A stretch of DNA of 64,000 nt from Paulownia fortunei (taxonomy: Eukaryota; Streptophyta; Magnoliopsida; Lamiales; Paulowniaceae), in NCBI GenBank assembly GCA_019321725.1, contig CM033108.1:14340060-14404059 (forward strand). Direction: 5' to 3'. The notes below the pieces were generated by a model, which saw only the letters and a list, made by a program, of their open reading frames with translations, ran no database searches and had not been told where the DNA came from. Made by a program: the position numbers and the translations under genes. Positions 46,001 through 59,700 of the stretch are shown piece by piece (the stretch's first letter is position 1; every line of letters begins with the position of its first letter).

Positions 46001-49000
46001 TATTTTATTTTAATAAATAGTTTTGAAAATTTATTTATTTGAATTTTGTATGTGCTTAAATAATAAATAATAGAAATATAATTTTATTTGTAATTAATAT
46101 TGAGTGCGAGTACTTTTATTTTTATGAATGATATTTTTAGAATAATAATATTTTTAGAATAAATTTAGTTTAGTATACATTTGGAGTTTTGTGATTATAT
46201 GTGAGTAATTTATTAATTTTAATTTATAATTGTATTCATTATGGGTAAATTTAATTTGAAAAATAAAATTTTAAGGAATTATTTTATCTTAGGTACTTCG
46301 TTTAGATATTAGATATTTTTAATTAATTTTAATAAATTAGATTATAAATATAAATTAGTGACCAAGGGGTAGTTTGAAAAATAAATTTATTTTATAGGTA
46401 AGTAATTGATTTAATTTTCCAAGCAGGCTCTAATAATCCAAGCCAATGGATAATTTATCTAGTTTTTTTGAATAAAAATTAAATTATTAATAATTATATC
46501 TAGTGAGTAATTTTATTTTAAAAAATAGTATTTTAGGGAGTAATTTTATTTTAGAATTTAATTATTTTATATTTTGTTATATATGTATATTGGATTAAAT
46601 TATTGTATTCAGTAAATTATTTTAAATTTGAAAAGAAATATTTATTTTGTTTATATTTTATTTCAATAAACAACACTATTTATATGTGTAATAAGAGAAA
46701 TTTTATTATTATTATTTGAATGGTTTGAGAGCGATTAATTTTATTTCTTTTAATTTTAGTTAATAAGTTTATCATATTTTAGGATTTGATTTGATGATTT
46801 TATTTATATTTTTTTTTGTTGAGTAATTTAATTTTTAAAAAATTATTATAGATAATTAATTTATCTTATTGTGGTTTTGATAATTAATAAAAGACTAAGA
46901 ATCAAAAAATATAATTTTGATACTTTGTTAGAATAAGTAACATGTTGGACAATAAATTTAATTTTAATTTTAATATGAATATATTTAGGATAATTTAGAT
47001 ATGTGAATGGTCTATGTAAATAAATATGAAATTATATTATTTTATCATATATATTTTCTTTAGAAAATTTTAGTATTATATTTAGTATGAGTTATTTTAT
47101 TTTAATAAATAGTATTGAAAATTTATTTATTTAAATTTTGTATGTGTTTAAATAATAAATAATAGAAATGTAATTTTATTTGTAATTAATATGGAGTGCC
47201 AGTGCTTTTGTTTTTATGAATGATTTTTTTAGAATAATAATATTTTTAGAATAAATTTAGTTTAGTATACATTTGGAGTTTTGCGTGCGATTATATTCAA
47301 TGTGAGTAATTTATTATTTTAATTTATAATTGTATTGTAAATTTAATTTGAAAAATAAAATTTTAGGGAATTATTTTATCCTTGGTACATTTAGTTTAGA
47401 TATTAGATATTTCTAATTAATTTTAATAAATTAGATTATAAATATAAATTAGTGACCAAGAAAATTTTGATACTTTAAACTAAATAGTACTTTAAAAAAA
47501 CATAATTTATTTTATTGATAGGTAATTGATTTAATTTTCCAGGCAGGCTCTAATAATCCAAGCCAATGGATAATTTATCTATTAGTTTTTTTGAAATTAA
47601 ATTATTAATAATTACATTTAGTGAGTAATTTTATTTCAAAAAATAATATTTTAGAGAGTAATTTTATTTTAGAATTTAATTATTTTATATTTTGTTATAT
47701 ATATATTGGATTAAATTATTGTATTAAGTAAATTATTTTAAATTTGAAAAGAAAGATTTATTTTATTTATATTTTATTTCAATAAACAATACTACTTATA
47801 TGTGTAATAAGAGAAATTTTATTATTATTATTTGAATGGTTTGAGAGCGATTAATTTTATTTCTTTTAATTTTAGTTAATAAGTTTATCATATTTTAGGA
47901 TGTGATTTGATGATTTTATTTATATTTTTTTTGTTGAGTAATTTTATTTTTAAAAAATTATTATAGATAATTAATTTATCTTATTGTACATGTGGTTTTG
48001 ATAATTAATGAAAGACTAAGAATCAAAAAATATAATTTTGATACTTTGTTAAAATAAGTAACATGTTGGAGAATAAATTTATTTTAATGTACTTGTAGAT
48101 TTTAATTATTTTATTTATAATTATATTTAATATGGGTAATTTAGATATGTGAATGGTCTATGTAAATAAATATGAAATTATATTATTGTATCATATATAT
48201 TTTCTTTAGTAAATTTTAGTATTGTATTTAGTATGAGTTATTTTATTTTAATAAATAGTTTTGAAAATTTATTTATTTGAATTTTGTATGTGCTTAAATA
48301 ATAAATAATAGAAATATAATTTTATTTATAATTAATATTGAGTGCGAGTACTTTTATTTTTATGAATGATATTTTTAGAATAATAATATTTTTAGAATAA
48401 ATTTAGTTTAGTATACATTTGGAGTTTTGTGATTATATGTGAGTAATTTATTAATTTTTTTATAATTGTATTCATTATGGGTAAATTTAATTTGAAAAAT
48501 AAAATTTTGAGGAATTATTTTATCTTAGGTACTTCGTTTAGATATTAGATATTTTTAATTAATTTTAATAAATTAGATTATAAATATAAATTAGTGACCA
48601 AGGGGTAGTTTGAAAAATAAATTTATTTTATAGGTAAGTAATTGATTTAATTTTCCAAGCAGGCTCTAATAATCCAAGCCAATGGATAATTTATCTAGTT
48701 TTTTTGAATAAAAATTAAATTATTAATAATTATATCTAGTGAGTAATTTTATTTTAAAAAATAGTATTTTAGGGAGTAATTTTATTTTAGAATTTAATTA
48801 TTTTATATTTTGTTATATATGTATATTGGATTAAATTATTGTATTCAGTAAATTATTTTAAATTTGAAAAGAAATATTTATTTTGTTTATATTTTATTTC
48901 AATAAACAACACTATTTATATGTGTAATAAGAGAAATTTTATTATTATTATTTGAATGGTTTGAGAGCGATTAATTTTATTTCTTTTAATTTTAGTTAAT

Positions 49001-52000
49001 AAGTTTATCATATTTTAGGATTTGATTTGATGATTTTATTTATATTTTTTTTGTTGAGTAATTTAATTTTTAAAAAATTATTATAGATAATTAATTTATC
49101 TTATTGTGGTTTTGATAATTAATAAAAGACTAAGAATCAAAAAATATAATTTTGATACTTTGTTAGAATAAGTAACATGTTGGACAATAAATTTTATGTT
49201 TAATAATATATGAATAATTTAATATGGAAATTAGATATGTGATGGTCTATGTAAATAAATATGAAATTATATTATTTTATCATATATATTTTCTTTAGAA
49301 AATTTTAGTATTATATTTAGTATGAGTTATTTTATTTTAATAAATAGTATTGAAAATTTATTTATTTAAATTTTGTATGTGTTTAAATAATAAATAATAG
49401 AAATGTAATTTTATTTGTAATTAATATGGAGTGCCAGTGCTTTTGTTTTTATGAATGATTTTTTTAGAATAATAATATTTTTAGAATAAATTTAGTTTAG
49501 TATACATTTGGAGTTTTGCGTGCGATTATATTCAATGTGAGTAATTTATTAATTTTAATTTATAATTGTATTGTAAATTTAATTTGAAAAATAAAATTTT
49601 AGGGAATTATTTTATCCTTGGTACATTTAGTTTAGATATTAGATATTTCTAATTAATTTTAATAAATTAGATTATAAATATAAATTAGTGACCAAAAAAT
49701 TTTGATACTTTAAACTAAATAGTACTTTAAAAACATAATTTATTTTATTGATAGGTAATTGATTTAATTTTCCAGGCAGGCTCTAATAATCCAAGCCAAT
49801 GGATAATTTATCTAGTTTTTTTGAATAACAATTAAATTATTAATAATTACATTTAGTGAGTAATTTTATTTCAAAAAATAATATTTTAGAGTGTAATTTT
49901 ATTTTAGAATTTAATTATTTTATATTTTGTTATATATATATTGGATTAAATTATTGTATTAAGTAAATTATTTTAAATTTGAAAAGAAAGATTTATTTTA
50001 TTTATATTTTATTTCAATAAACAATACTACTTATATGTGTAATAAGAGAAATTTTATTATTATTATTTGAATGGTTTGAGAGCGATTAATTTTATTTCTT
50101 TTAATTTTAGTTAATAAGTTTATCATATTTTAGGATGTGATTTGATGATTTTATTTATATTTTTTTTTGTTGAGTAATTTTATTTTTAAAAAATTATTAT
50201 AGATAATTAATTTATCTTATTGTACATGTGGTTTTGATAATTAATGAAAGACTAAGAATCAAAAAATATAATTTTGATACTTTGTTAAAATAAGTAACAT
50301 GTTGGAGAATAAATTTATTTTAATGTACTTGTAGATTTTAATTATTTTATTTATAATTATATTTAATATGGGTAATTTAGATATGTGAATGGTCTATGTA
50401 AATAAATATGAAATTATATTATTGTATCATATATATTTTCTTTAGTAAATTTTAGTATTGTATTTAGTATGAGTTATTTTATTTTAATAAATAGTTTTGA
50501 AAATTTATTTATTTGAATTTTGTATGTGCTTAAATAATAAATAATAGAAATATAATTTTATTTATAATTAATATTGAGTGCGAGTACTTTTATTTTTATG
50601 AATGATATTTTTAGAATAATAATATTTTTAGAATAAATTTAGTTTAGTATACATTTGGAGTTTTGTGATTATATGTGAGTAATTTATTAATTTTAATTTA
50701 TAATTGTATTCATTATGGGTAAATTTAATTTGAAAAATAAAATTTTGAGGAATTATTTTATCTTAGGTACTTCGTTTAGATATTAGATATTTTTAATTAA
50801 TTTTAATAAATTAGATTATAAATATAAATTAGTGACCAAGGGGTAGTTTGAAAAATAAATTTATTTTATAGGTAAGTAATTGATTTAATTTTCCAAGCAG
50901 GCTCTAATAATCCAAGCCAATGGATAATTTATCTAGTTTTTTTGAATAAAAATTAAATTATTAATAATTATATCTAGTGAGTAATTTTATTTTAAAAAAT
51001 AGTATTTTAGGGAGTAATTTTATTTTAGAATTTAATTATTTTATATTTTGTTATATATGTATATTGGATTAAATTATTGTATTCAGTAAATTATTTTAAA
51101 TTTGAAAAGAAATATTTATTTTGTTTATATTTTATTTCAATAAACAACACTATTTATATGTGTAATAAGAGAAATTTTATTATTATTATTTGAATGGTTT
51201 GAGAGCGATTAATTTTATTTCTTTTAATTTTAGTTAATAAGTTTATCATATTTTAGGATTTGATTTGATGATTTTATTTATATTTTTTTTTGTTGAGTAA
51301 TTTAATTTTTAAAAAATTATTATAGATAATTAATTTATCTTATTGTGGTTTTGATAATTAATAAAAGACTAAGAATCAAAAAATATAATTTTGATACTTT
51401 GTTAGAATAAGTAACATGTTGGACAATAAATTTATTTTAATGAATATGGATAATTTAGATATGTGAATGGTCTATGTAAATAAATATGAAATTATATTAT
51501 TTTATCATATATATTTTCTTTAGAAAATTTTAGTATTATATTTAGTATGAGTTATTTTATTTTAATAAATAGTATTGAAAATTTATTTATTTAAATTTTG
51601 TATGTGTTTAAATAATAAATAATAGAAATGTAATTTTATTTGTAATTAATATGGAGTGCCAGTGCTTTTGTTTTTATGAATGATTTTTTTAGAATAATAA
51701 TATTTTTAGAATAAATTTAGTTTAGTATACATTTGGAGTTTTGCGTGCGATTATATTCAATGTGAGTAATTTATTAATTTTAATTTATAATTGTATTGTA
51801 AATTTAATTTGAAAAATAAAATTTTAGGGAATTATTTTATCCTTGGTACATTTAGTTTAGATATTAGATATTTCTAATTAATTTTAATAAATTAGATTAT
51901 AAATATAAATTAGTGACCAAGAAAATTTTGATACTTTAAACTAAATAGTACTTTAAAACATAAATTTATTTTATTGATAGGTAATTGATTTAATTTTCCA

Positions 52001-55000
52001 GGCAGGCTCTAATAATCCAAGCCAATGGATAATTTATCTAGTTTTTTTGAATAACAATTAAATTATTAATAATTACATTTAGTGAGTAATTTTATTTCAA
52101 AAAATAATATTTTAGAGAGTAATTTTATTTTAGAATTTAATTATTTTATATTTTGTTATATATATATTGGATTAAATTATTGTATTAAGTAAATTATTTT
52201 AAATTTGAAAAGAAAGATTTATTTTATTTATATTTTATTTCAATAAACAATACTACTTATATGTGTAATAAGAGAAATTTTATTATTATTATTTGAATGG
52301 TTTGAGAGCGATTAATTTTATTTCTTTTAATTTTAGTTAATAAGTTTATCATATTTTAGGATGTGATTTGATGATTTTATTTATATTTTTTTTTGTTGAG
52401 TAATTTTATTTTTAAAAAATTATTATAGATAATTAATTTATCTTATTGTACATGTGGTTTTGATAATTAATGAAAGACTAAGAATCAAAAAATATAATTT
52501 TGATACTTTGTTAAAATAAGTAACATGTTGGAGAATAAATTTATTTTAATGTACTTGTAGATTTTAATTATTTTATTTATAATTATATTTAATATGGGTA
52601 ATTTAGATATGTGAATGGTCTATGTAAATAAATATGAAATTATATTATTGTATCATATATATTTTCTTTAGTAAATTTTAGTATTGTATTTAGTATGAGT
52701 TATTTTATTTTAATAAATAGTTTTGAAAATTTATTTATTTGAATTTTGTATGTGCTTAAATAATAAATAATAGAAATATAATTTTATTTGTAATTAATAT
52801 TGAGTGCGAGTACTTTTATTTTTATGAATGATATTTTTAGAATAATAATATTTTTAGAATAAATTTAGTTTAGTATACATTTGGAGTTTTGTGATTATAT
52901 GTGAGTAATTTATTAATTTTAATTTATAATTGTATTCATTATGGGTAAATTTAATTTGAAAAATAAATTTTAGGGAATTATTTTATCTTAGGTACTTCGT
53001 TTAGATATTAGATATTTTTAATTAATTTTAATAAATTAGATTATAAATATAAATTAGTGACCAAGGGGTAGTTTGAAAAATAAATTTATTTTATAGGTAA
53101 GTAATTGATTTAATTTTCCAAGCAGGCTCTAATAATCCAAGCCAATGGATAATTTATCTAGTTTTTTTGAATTAAAATTAAATAATAATATATTTAGTGA
53201 GTAATTTTATTTTAAAAAATAGTATTTTAGGGAGTAATTTTATTTTAGAATTTAATTATTTTATATTTTGTTATATATATATTGGATTAAATTATTGTAT
53301 TCAGTAAATTATTTTAATTTGAAAAGAAATATTTATTTTGTTTATATTTTATTTCAATAAACAACACTATTTATATGTGTAATAAGAGAAATTTTATTAT
53401 TATTATTTGAATGGTTTGAGAGCGATTAATTTTATTTCTTTTAATTTTAGTTAATAAGTTTATCATATTTTAGGATTTGATTTGATGATTTTATTTATAA
53501 AAATTATTATAGATAATTAATTTATCTTATTGTACATGTTTTGATAATTAATGAAAGACTAAGAATCAAAAAATATAATTTTGATACTTTGTTAAAATAA
53601 GTAACATGTTGGACATAAATTTATTTTAATATACGTGTAGATTTTAATTATTTTATTTATAATTATAATTAATATGGATAATTTAGATATGTGAATGGTC
53701 TATGTAAATAAATATGAAATTATATTATTTTATCATATATATTTTCTTTAGAAAATTTTAGTATTATATTTAGTATGAGTTATTTTATTTTAATAAATAG
53801 TATTGAAAATTTATTTATTTAAATTTTGTATGTGTTTAAATAATAAATAATAGAAATGTAATTTTATTTGTAATTAATATGGAGTGCCAGTGCTTTTTTT
53901 TTATGAATGATTTTTTTAGAATAATAATATTTTTAGAATAAATTTAGTTTAGTATACATTTGGAGTTTTGCGTGCGATTATATTCAATGTGAGTAATTTA
54001 TTAATTTTAATTTATAATTGTATTGTAAATTTAATTTGAAAAATAAAATTTTAGGGAATTATTTTATCCTTGGTACATTTAGTTTAGATATTAGATATTT
54101 CTAATTAATTTTAATAAATTAGATTATAAATATAAATTAGTGACCAAAAAATTTTGATACTTTAAACTAAATAGTACTTTAAAACATAAATTTATTTTAT
54201 TGATAGGTAATTGATTTAATTTTCCAGCAGGCTCTAATAATCCAAGCCAATGGATAATTTATCTAGTTTTTTTGAATATTAAATTAATAATTACATTTAG
54301 TGAGTAATTTTATTTCAAAAAATAATATTTTAGAGAGTAATTTTATTTTAGAATTTAATTATTTTATATTTTGTTATATATATATTGGATTAAATTATTG
54401 TATTAAGTAAATTATTTTAAATTTGAAAAGAAAGATTTATTTTATTTATATTTTATTTCAATAAACAATACTACTTATATGTGTAATAAGAGAAATTTTA
54501 TTATTATTATTTGAATGGTTTGAGAGCGATTAATTTTATTTTTTTTAATTTTAGTTAATAAGTTTATCATATTTTAGGATGTGATTTGATGATTTTATTT
54601 ATATTTTTTTTGTTGAGTAATTTTATTTTTAAAAAATTATTATAGATAATTAATTTATCTTATTGTACATGTTTTGATAATTAATGAAAGACTAAGAATC
54701 AAAAAATATAATTTTGATACTTTGTTAAAATAAGTAACATGTTGGAGAATAAATTTATTTTAATGTACTTGTAGATTTTAATTATTTTATTTATAATTAT
54801 ATTTAATATGGGTAATTTAGATATGTGAATGGTCTATGTAAATAAATATGAAATTATATTATTGTATCATATATATTTTCTTTAGTAAATTTTAGTATTG
54901 TATTTAGTATGAGTTATTTTATTTTAATAAATAGTTTTGAAAATTTATTTATTTAAATTTTGTATGTGCTTAAATAATAAATAATAGAAATGTAATTTTA

Positions 55001-55350
55001 TTTGTAATTAATATTGAGTGTGAGTACTTTTGTTTTTATGAATGATATTTTTAGAATAATAATATTTTTAGAATAAATTTAGTTTAGTATACATTTGGAG
55101 TTTTTTGATTATATTCAATGTGAGTAATTTATTAATTTTAATTTATAATTGTATTCATTATGGGTAAATTTAATTTGAAAAATAAAATTTTAGAGAATTA
55201 TTTTATCTTAGGTACTTAGTTTAGATCTTAGATATTTCTAATTAATTTTAATAAATTAGATTATAGATATAAATTAGTGATCAAGAAAATTTTGATACCT
55301 TAAACTAAATAGTAGTTTGAAAAATAAATTTATTTTATAGGTAGGTAATT
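43047..55350 (+). repeat. AT-rich satellite array, 11 monomers of about 1.1 kb with dimer structure
   Basis: Each monomer starts with the conserved word AGGCTCTAATAATCCAAGCC. Starts: 43047, 44189, 45305, 46425, 47545, 48661, 49778, 50899, 52004, 53124, 54229; spacing 1105-1142 bp. Two monomer types alternate from 45305 to 54229. Type A has GAGTGCGAGTACTTTTATTT, CCAAGGGGTAGTTTG and ends TTCCAAGCAGG. Type B has GTGCCAGTGCTTTTGTTT, TTGCGTGCGATTATATTC and ends with TAAACTAAATAGTAC and CAGGCAGG. The A/B dimer is about 2.23 kb; successive dimers look almost identical. Monomers before 45305 mix features of both. No useful open frame occurs on either strand, so it is non-coding. Strand is arbitrary. 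Confidence 0.97.
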
Positions 55351-56795
55351 ATATTTTTTTTTTGTGGAGTAATTCTATTTTTAAAAATTATTATTGATAA
55401 TTAATTTATCTTATTGGACATATGGTTTTGATAATTAATGAAAGACTATGAATCAAAAAATAAAATAAGTAACATGTTGCACAATAAATTTATTTTAATG
55501 TACTTGTAGATTTTAATTATTTTATTTATAATTATATTTAATATGGGTAATTTAGATATGTAAATAAATATGAAATTATATTATTGTATCATATATATTT
55601 TCTTTAGAAAATTTTAGTATTATATTTAGTATGAGTTATTTTATTTTAATAAATAGTATTGAAAATTTATTTATTTAAATTTTGTATGTGTTTAAATAAT
55701 AAATAATAGAAATGTAATTTTATTTGTAATTAATATTGAGTGCGAGTACTTTTATTTTTATGAATGATATTTTTAGAATAATAATATTTTTAGAATAAAT
55801 TTAGTTTAGTATACATTTGGAGTTTTTTGATTATATTCAATGTGAGTAATTTATTAATTTTAATTTATAATTGTATTCATTATGGGTAAATTTAATTTGA
55901 AAAATAAAATTTTAGAGAATTATTTTATCTTAGGTACTTAGTTTAGATCTTAGATATTTCTAATTAATTTTAATAAATTAGATTATAGATATAAATTAGT
56001 GATCAAGAAAATTTTGATACCTTAAACTAAATAGTAGTTTGAAAAATAAATTTATTTTATAGGTAGGTAATTATATTTTTTTTTTGTGGAGTAATTCTAT
56101 TTTTAAAAAATTATTATTGATAATTAATTTATCTTATTGGACATATGGTTTTGATAATTAATGAAAGACTATGAATCAAAAAATAAAATAAGTAACATGT
56201 TGCACAATAAATTTATTTTAATGTACTTGTAGATTTTAATTATTTTATTTATAATTATATTTAATATGGGTAATTTAGATATGTAAATAAATATGAAATT
56301 ATATTATTGTATCATATATATTTTCTTTAGAAAATTTTAGTATTATATTAGTATGAGTTATTTTATTTAATAAATAGTATTGAAAATTTATTTATTTGAA
56401 TTTTGTATGTGCTTAAATAATAAATAATAGAAATGTAATTTTATTTGTAATTAATATTGAGTGCGAGTACTTTTATTTTTATGAATGATATTTTTTGAAT
56501 AAATTTAGTTTAGTATACATTTGGAGTTTTGTGATTATATTCAATGTGAGTAATTTATTAATTTTAATTTATAATTGTATTCATTATGGGTAAATTTAAT
56601 TTGAAAAATAATATTTTAGGTAATTATTTTATTTTAGATGCATTTAGTTTAGATATTAGATATTTCTAATTAATTTCAATAAATTAGATTATAATATAAA
56701 TTAGTGACCAAGAAAATTTTGATACCTTAAACTAAATAGTACTTTGGAGAATAAATTTATTTTGTAGGTAGGTAATTGATTTAATTTTCCAAGCA
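55350..56795 (+). repeat. Two short satellite units (about 722 bp), lacking the 5' third
   Basis: At about 55350 and 56072 the monomer end GGTAGGTAATTATA runs straight into the internal poly-T word (TTTTTTTTTGTGGAGTAATT), skipping roughly 400 bp including the AGGCTCTAATAATCC start. The two short units share the deletion and private changes (GTGGAG, GTTGCACAAT), so one arose from the other by tandem duplication after the deletion. Confidence 0.93.
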
Positions 56796-59700
56796 GGCTT
56801 TAATAATCCAAATCAAAATGGATAATTTATCTATTTTTTTAAATAAAAATTAAATTATTAATTAATTACATTTAGTGAGAGTAATTTTATTTCAAGAAAT
56901 TGTGTTTTAGAGAGTAATTTTATCTTATTGTATATTTAGAATTTAATTATTTTATATTTTGTTATATATATATTAGATTAAATTATTGTATTAGGTAAAT
57001 TATTTTAAATTTTTAAAGAAAGATTTATTTTATTTATTACAAAAATCTTTATTAAGTATGAATAATTTTATTTTAATAAACAATACTACATACAATTATG
57101 TGTAATAAGAGAAATTTTATTATTATTATTTGAATGGTTTGAGTGCGAGTAATTTCATTTCTTTAAATTAAATTTTAGTTAATAAGTTTATCATTAGGAT
57201 TTGATTTGATGATTTTATTCATATCTTTTTTTGTTGAGTAAATTTATTTTTAAAAAAATATTATAGATAAATTAATTTATCTTATTGTACATGTAGTTTT
57301 GATAATTAATGAGTGACTAAGATTAAGAAAATATAATTTTGATACTTTGTTAAAATAAATAACATGTTGGACAATAAATTTATTTTAATGTACATGCAGA
57401 TTTTAATTATTTTATTTGTAATTATATTCAATGGGTAATTTACATATGTGAATGTTCTATGTAAATAAATAAGAAATTATATTATTGTATCATATATATT
57501 TTTGAAAATTTAATTTATATATTATAAAAATTGATAGAATTTTTTTAGAAAAGTTTAGTATTATATTTTGTATGAGTTATTTTATTTTAATAAATAGTAT
57601 TAAAAATTTATTTATTTGAATTTTGTATATGATTAAATATTAAATAATAAAAATATAATTTTATTTGTAATTAATATTGAGTTCGAGTACTTTTATTTCT
57701 ATGAATAATATTTTTAAAATAAATTTATTTTAGTATACATTTGTAGTTTTGTGATTTTATTCACTGTGAGTAATTATTAATTTTAATTTATAATTGTATT
57801 CATTATGGGCAAATTTAATTTGAAAACTAATATTTTAGGTAATTATTTTATTTTAGGTACATTTAGTTTGGCTGTTAGATATTTATAATTAATTTCAATA
57901 AATTAGATTATAAATATAAATTAGAGACTAAGAAAATTTTGATACAAATAGTATTTTGGGGAATAAATTTATCTTTGTTTATAGGTAGGTAATTGATTTG
58001 ATTTTCCAAGCAGTCGGGCTCTAATAACCCAAGTCAAAATGGATAATTAATCTAATTTTTCTAAATAAAAAATAAATTATTAATAATTACATTTAGTGAG
58101 AGTAATTTTATTTCAAAAAATAGTATTTTAGAGAGTAATGTTTTCTTAGTGTATATTTAGAATTTAATTATTTTATATTTTGTTATATATATATTGGATT
58201 TATTTATTGTATTATGTAAATTATTTTAAATTTTTAAAGAAAGATTTATTTTATTTATTACCAGAAATCTTTATTAAGTATGAATAATTTTATTTCAATA
58301 AACAATACTACATAAAATTATGTGTAATAAGAGAAATTTTATTATTATTATTTGAATGGTTTGAGTGCGAGTAATTTCATTTCTTTAAATTAAATTTTAG
58401 TTAATAAGTTTATCATACATTAGGATTTGATTTGATGATTTTATTTATATCTTTTTTCGTTGAGTAAATTTATTTTAAAAAAAATATTATAGATAATTAA
58501 TTTATCTTATTGTACATGTAGTTTTGATAATTAATGATAATTAATGAGAGACTAAGAATAAGAAAACATAATTTTGATACTTTGTTAAAATAAATAACAT
58601 GTTAGACAATAAATTTATTTTAACGTACATGCAGATTTTATAGAAATGTGAATGGTCTATGTAAATAAATATGAAATTATATTATTGTACCATATATATT
58701 TTCTTTTGAAAATTTAATTTATATATTATAAAAATTAATAGATTTTTTTTAGAAAATTTTAATATTATATTTAGTATGAGTTATTTTATTTTAATAAATA
58801 GTTTTGAAAATTTATTTATTTGAATTTTGTATGTGATTAAATATTAAATAATAGAAATGTAATTTTATTTGTAATTAATATTGAGTGCAAGTATTTTTAT
58901 TTCTATGAATAATATTTTTAGAATAAATTTATTTTAGTATACATTTGTAGTTTTGTTATTATATTCAATGTGAGGAATTTATTAATTTTAATTTATAATT
59001 GTATTCATTATGGGTAAATTTAATTTGAAAACCAATATTTTAGGTAATTATTTTATCTTAGGTACATTTAGTTTAGACATTAGATATTTCTGATTAATTC
59101 CAATAAATTGCATTATAAATATAAATTAGAGATCAAGAAAATTTTGATACCTTAAACTAAATAGTATTTTAGAGAATAAATTTATCTTAGTTTATAGGTA
59201 AATAATTGATTTAATTTTTCAAGTAGTCGGGCTCTAATAATCCAAGTCAAAATGAATAATTTATCTAGTTTTTCTAAATAAAAATTAAACTAATAATAAT
59301 TACATTTAGTGAGAGTAATTTTATTTCAAAAAATAGTATTTTAGAAAGTAATTTTTTCTTGTTGTATGCTTTATTTTATGTTTTGTTGTATATATATTAG
59401 ATTAATTTATTGTATTATGTAAATTATTTTAAATTTTTAAAGAAAGATTTATTTTATTTGTTACAAGAAATCTTCATTAAGTATGAATAATTTTATTTCA
59501 ATAAACAATACTACATATAATTATGTGTAATAAGAGAAATTTTATTATTATTATTTGAATGGTTTGAGTGCGAGTAATTTTATTTCTTTAAATTAAATTT
59601 TAGTTAATAAGTTTATCATACTTTAGGATTTGATTTGATAATTTTTATTTATATCTTTTTTCGTTGAGAAAATTTATTTTAAAAAAAATATTATAGATAA

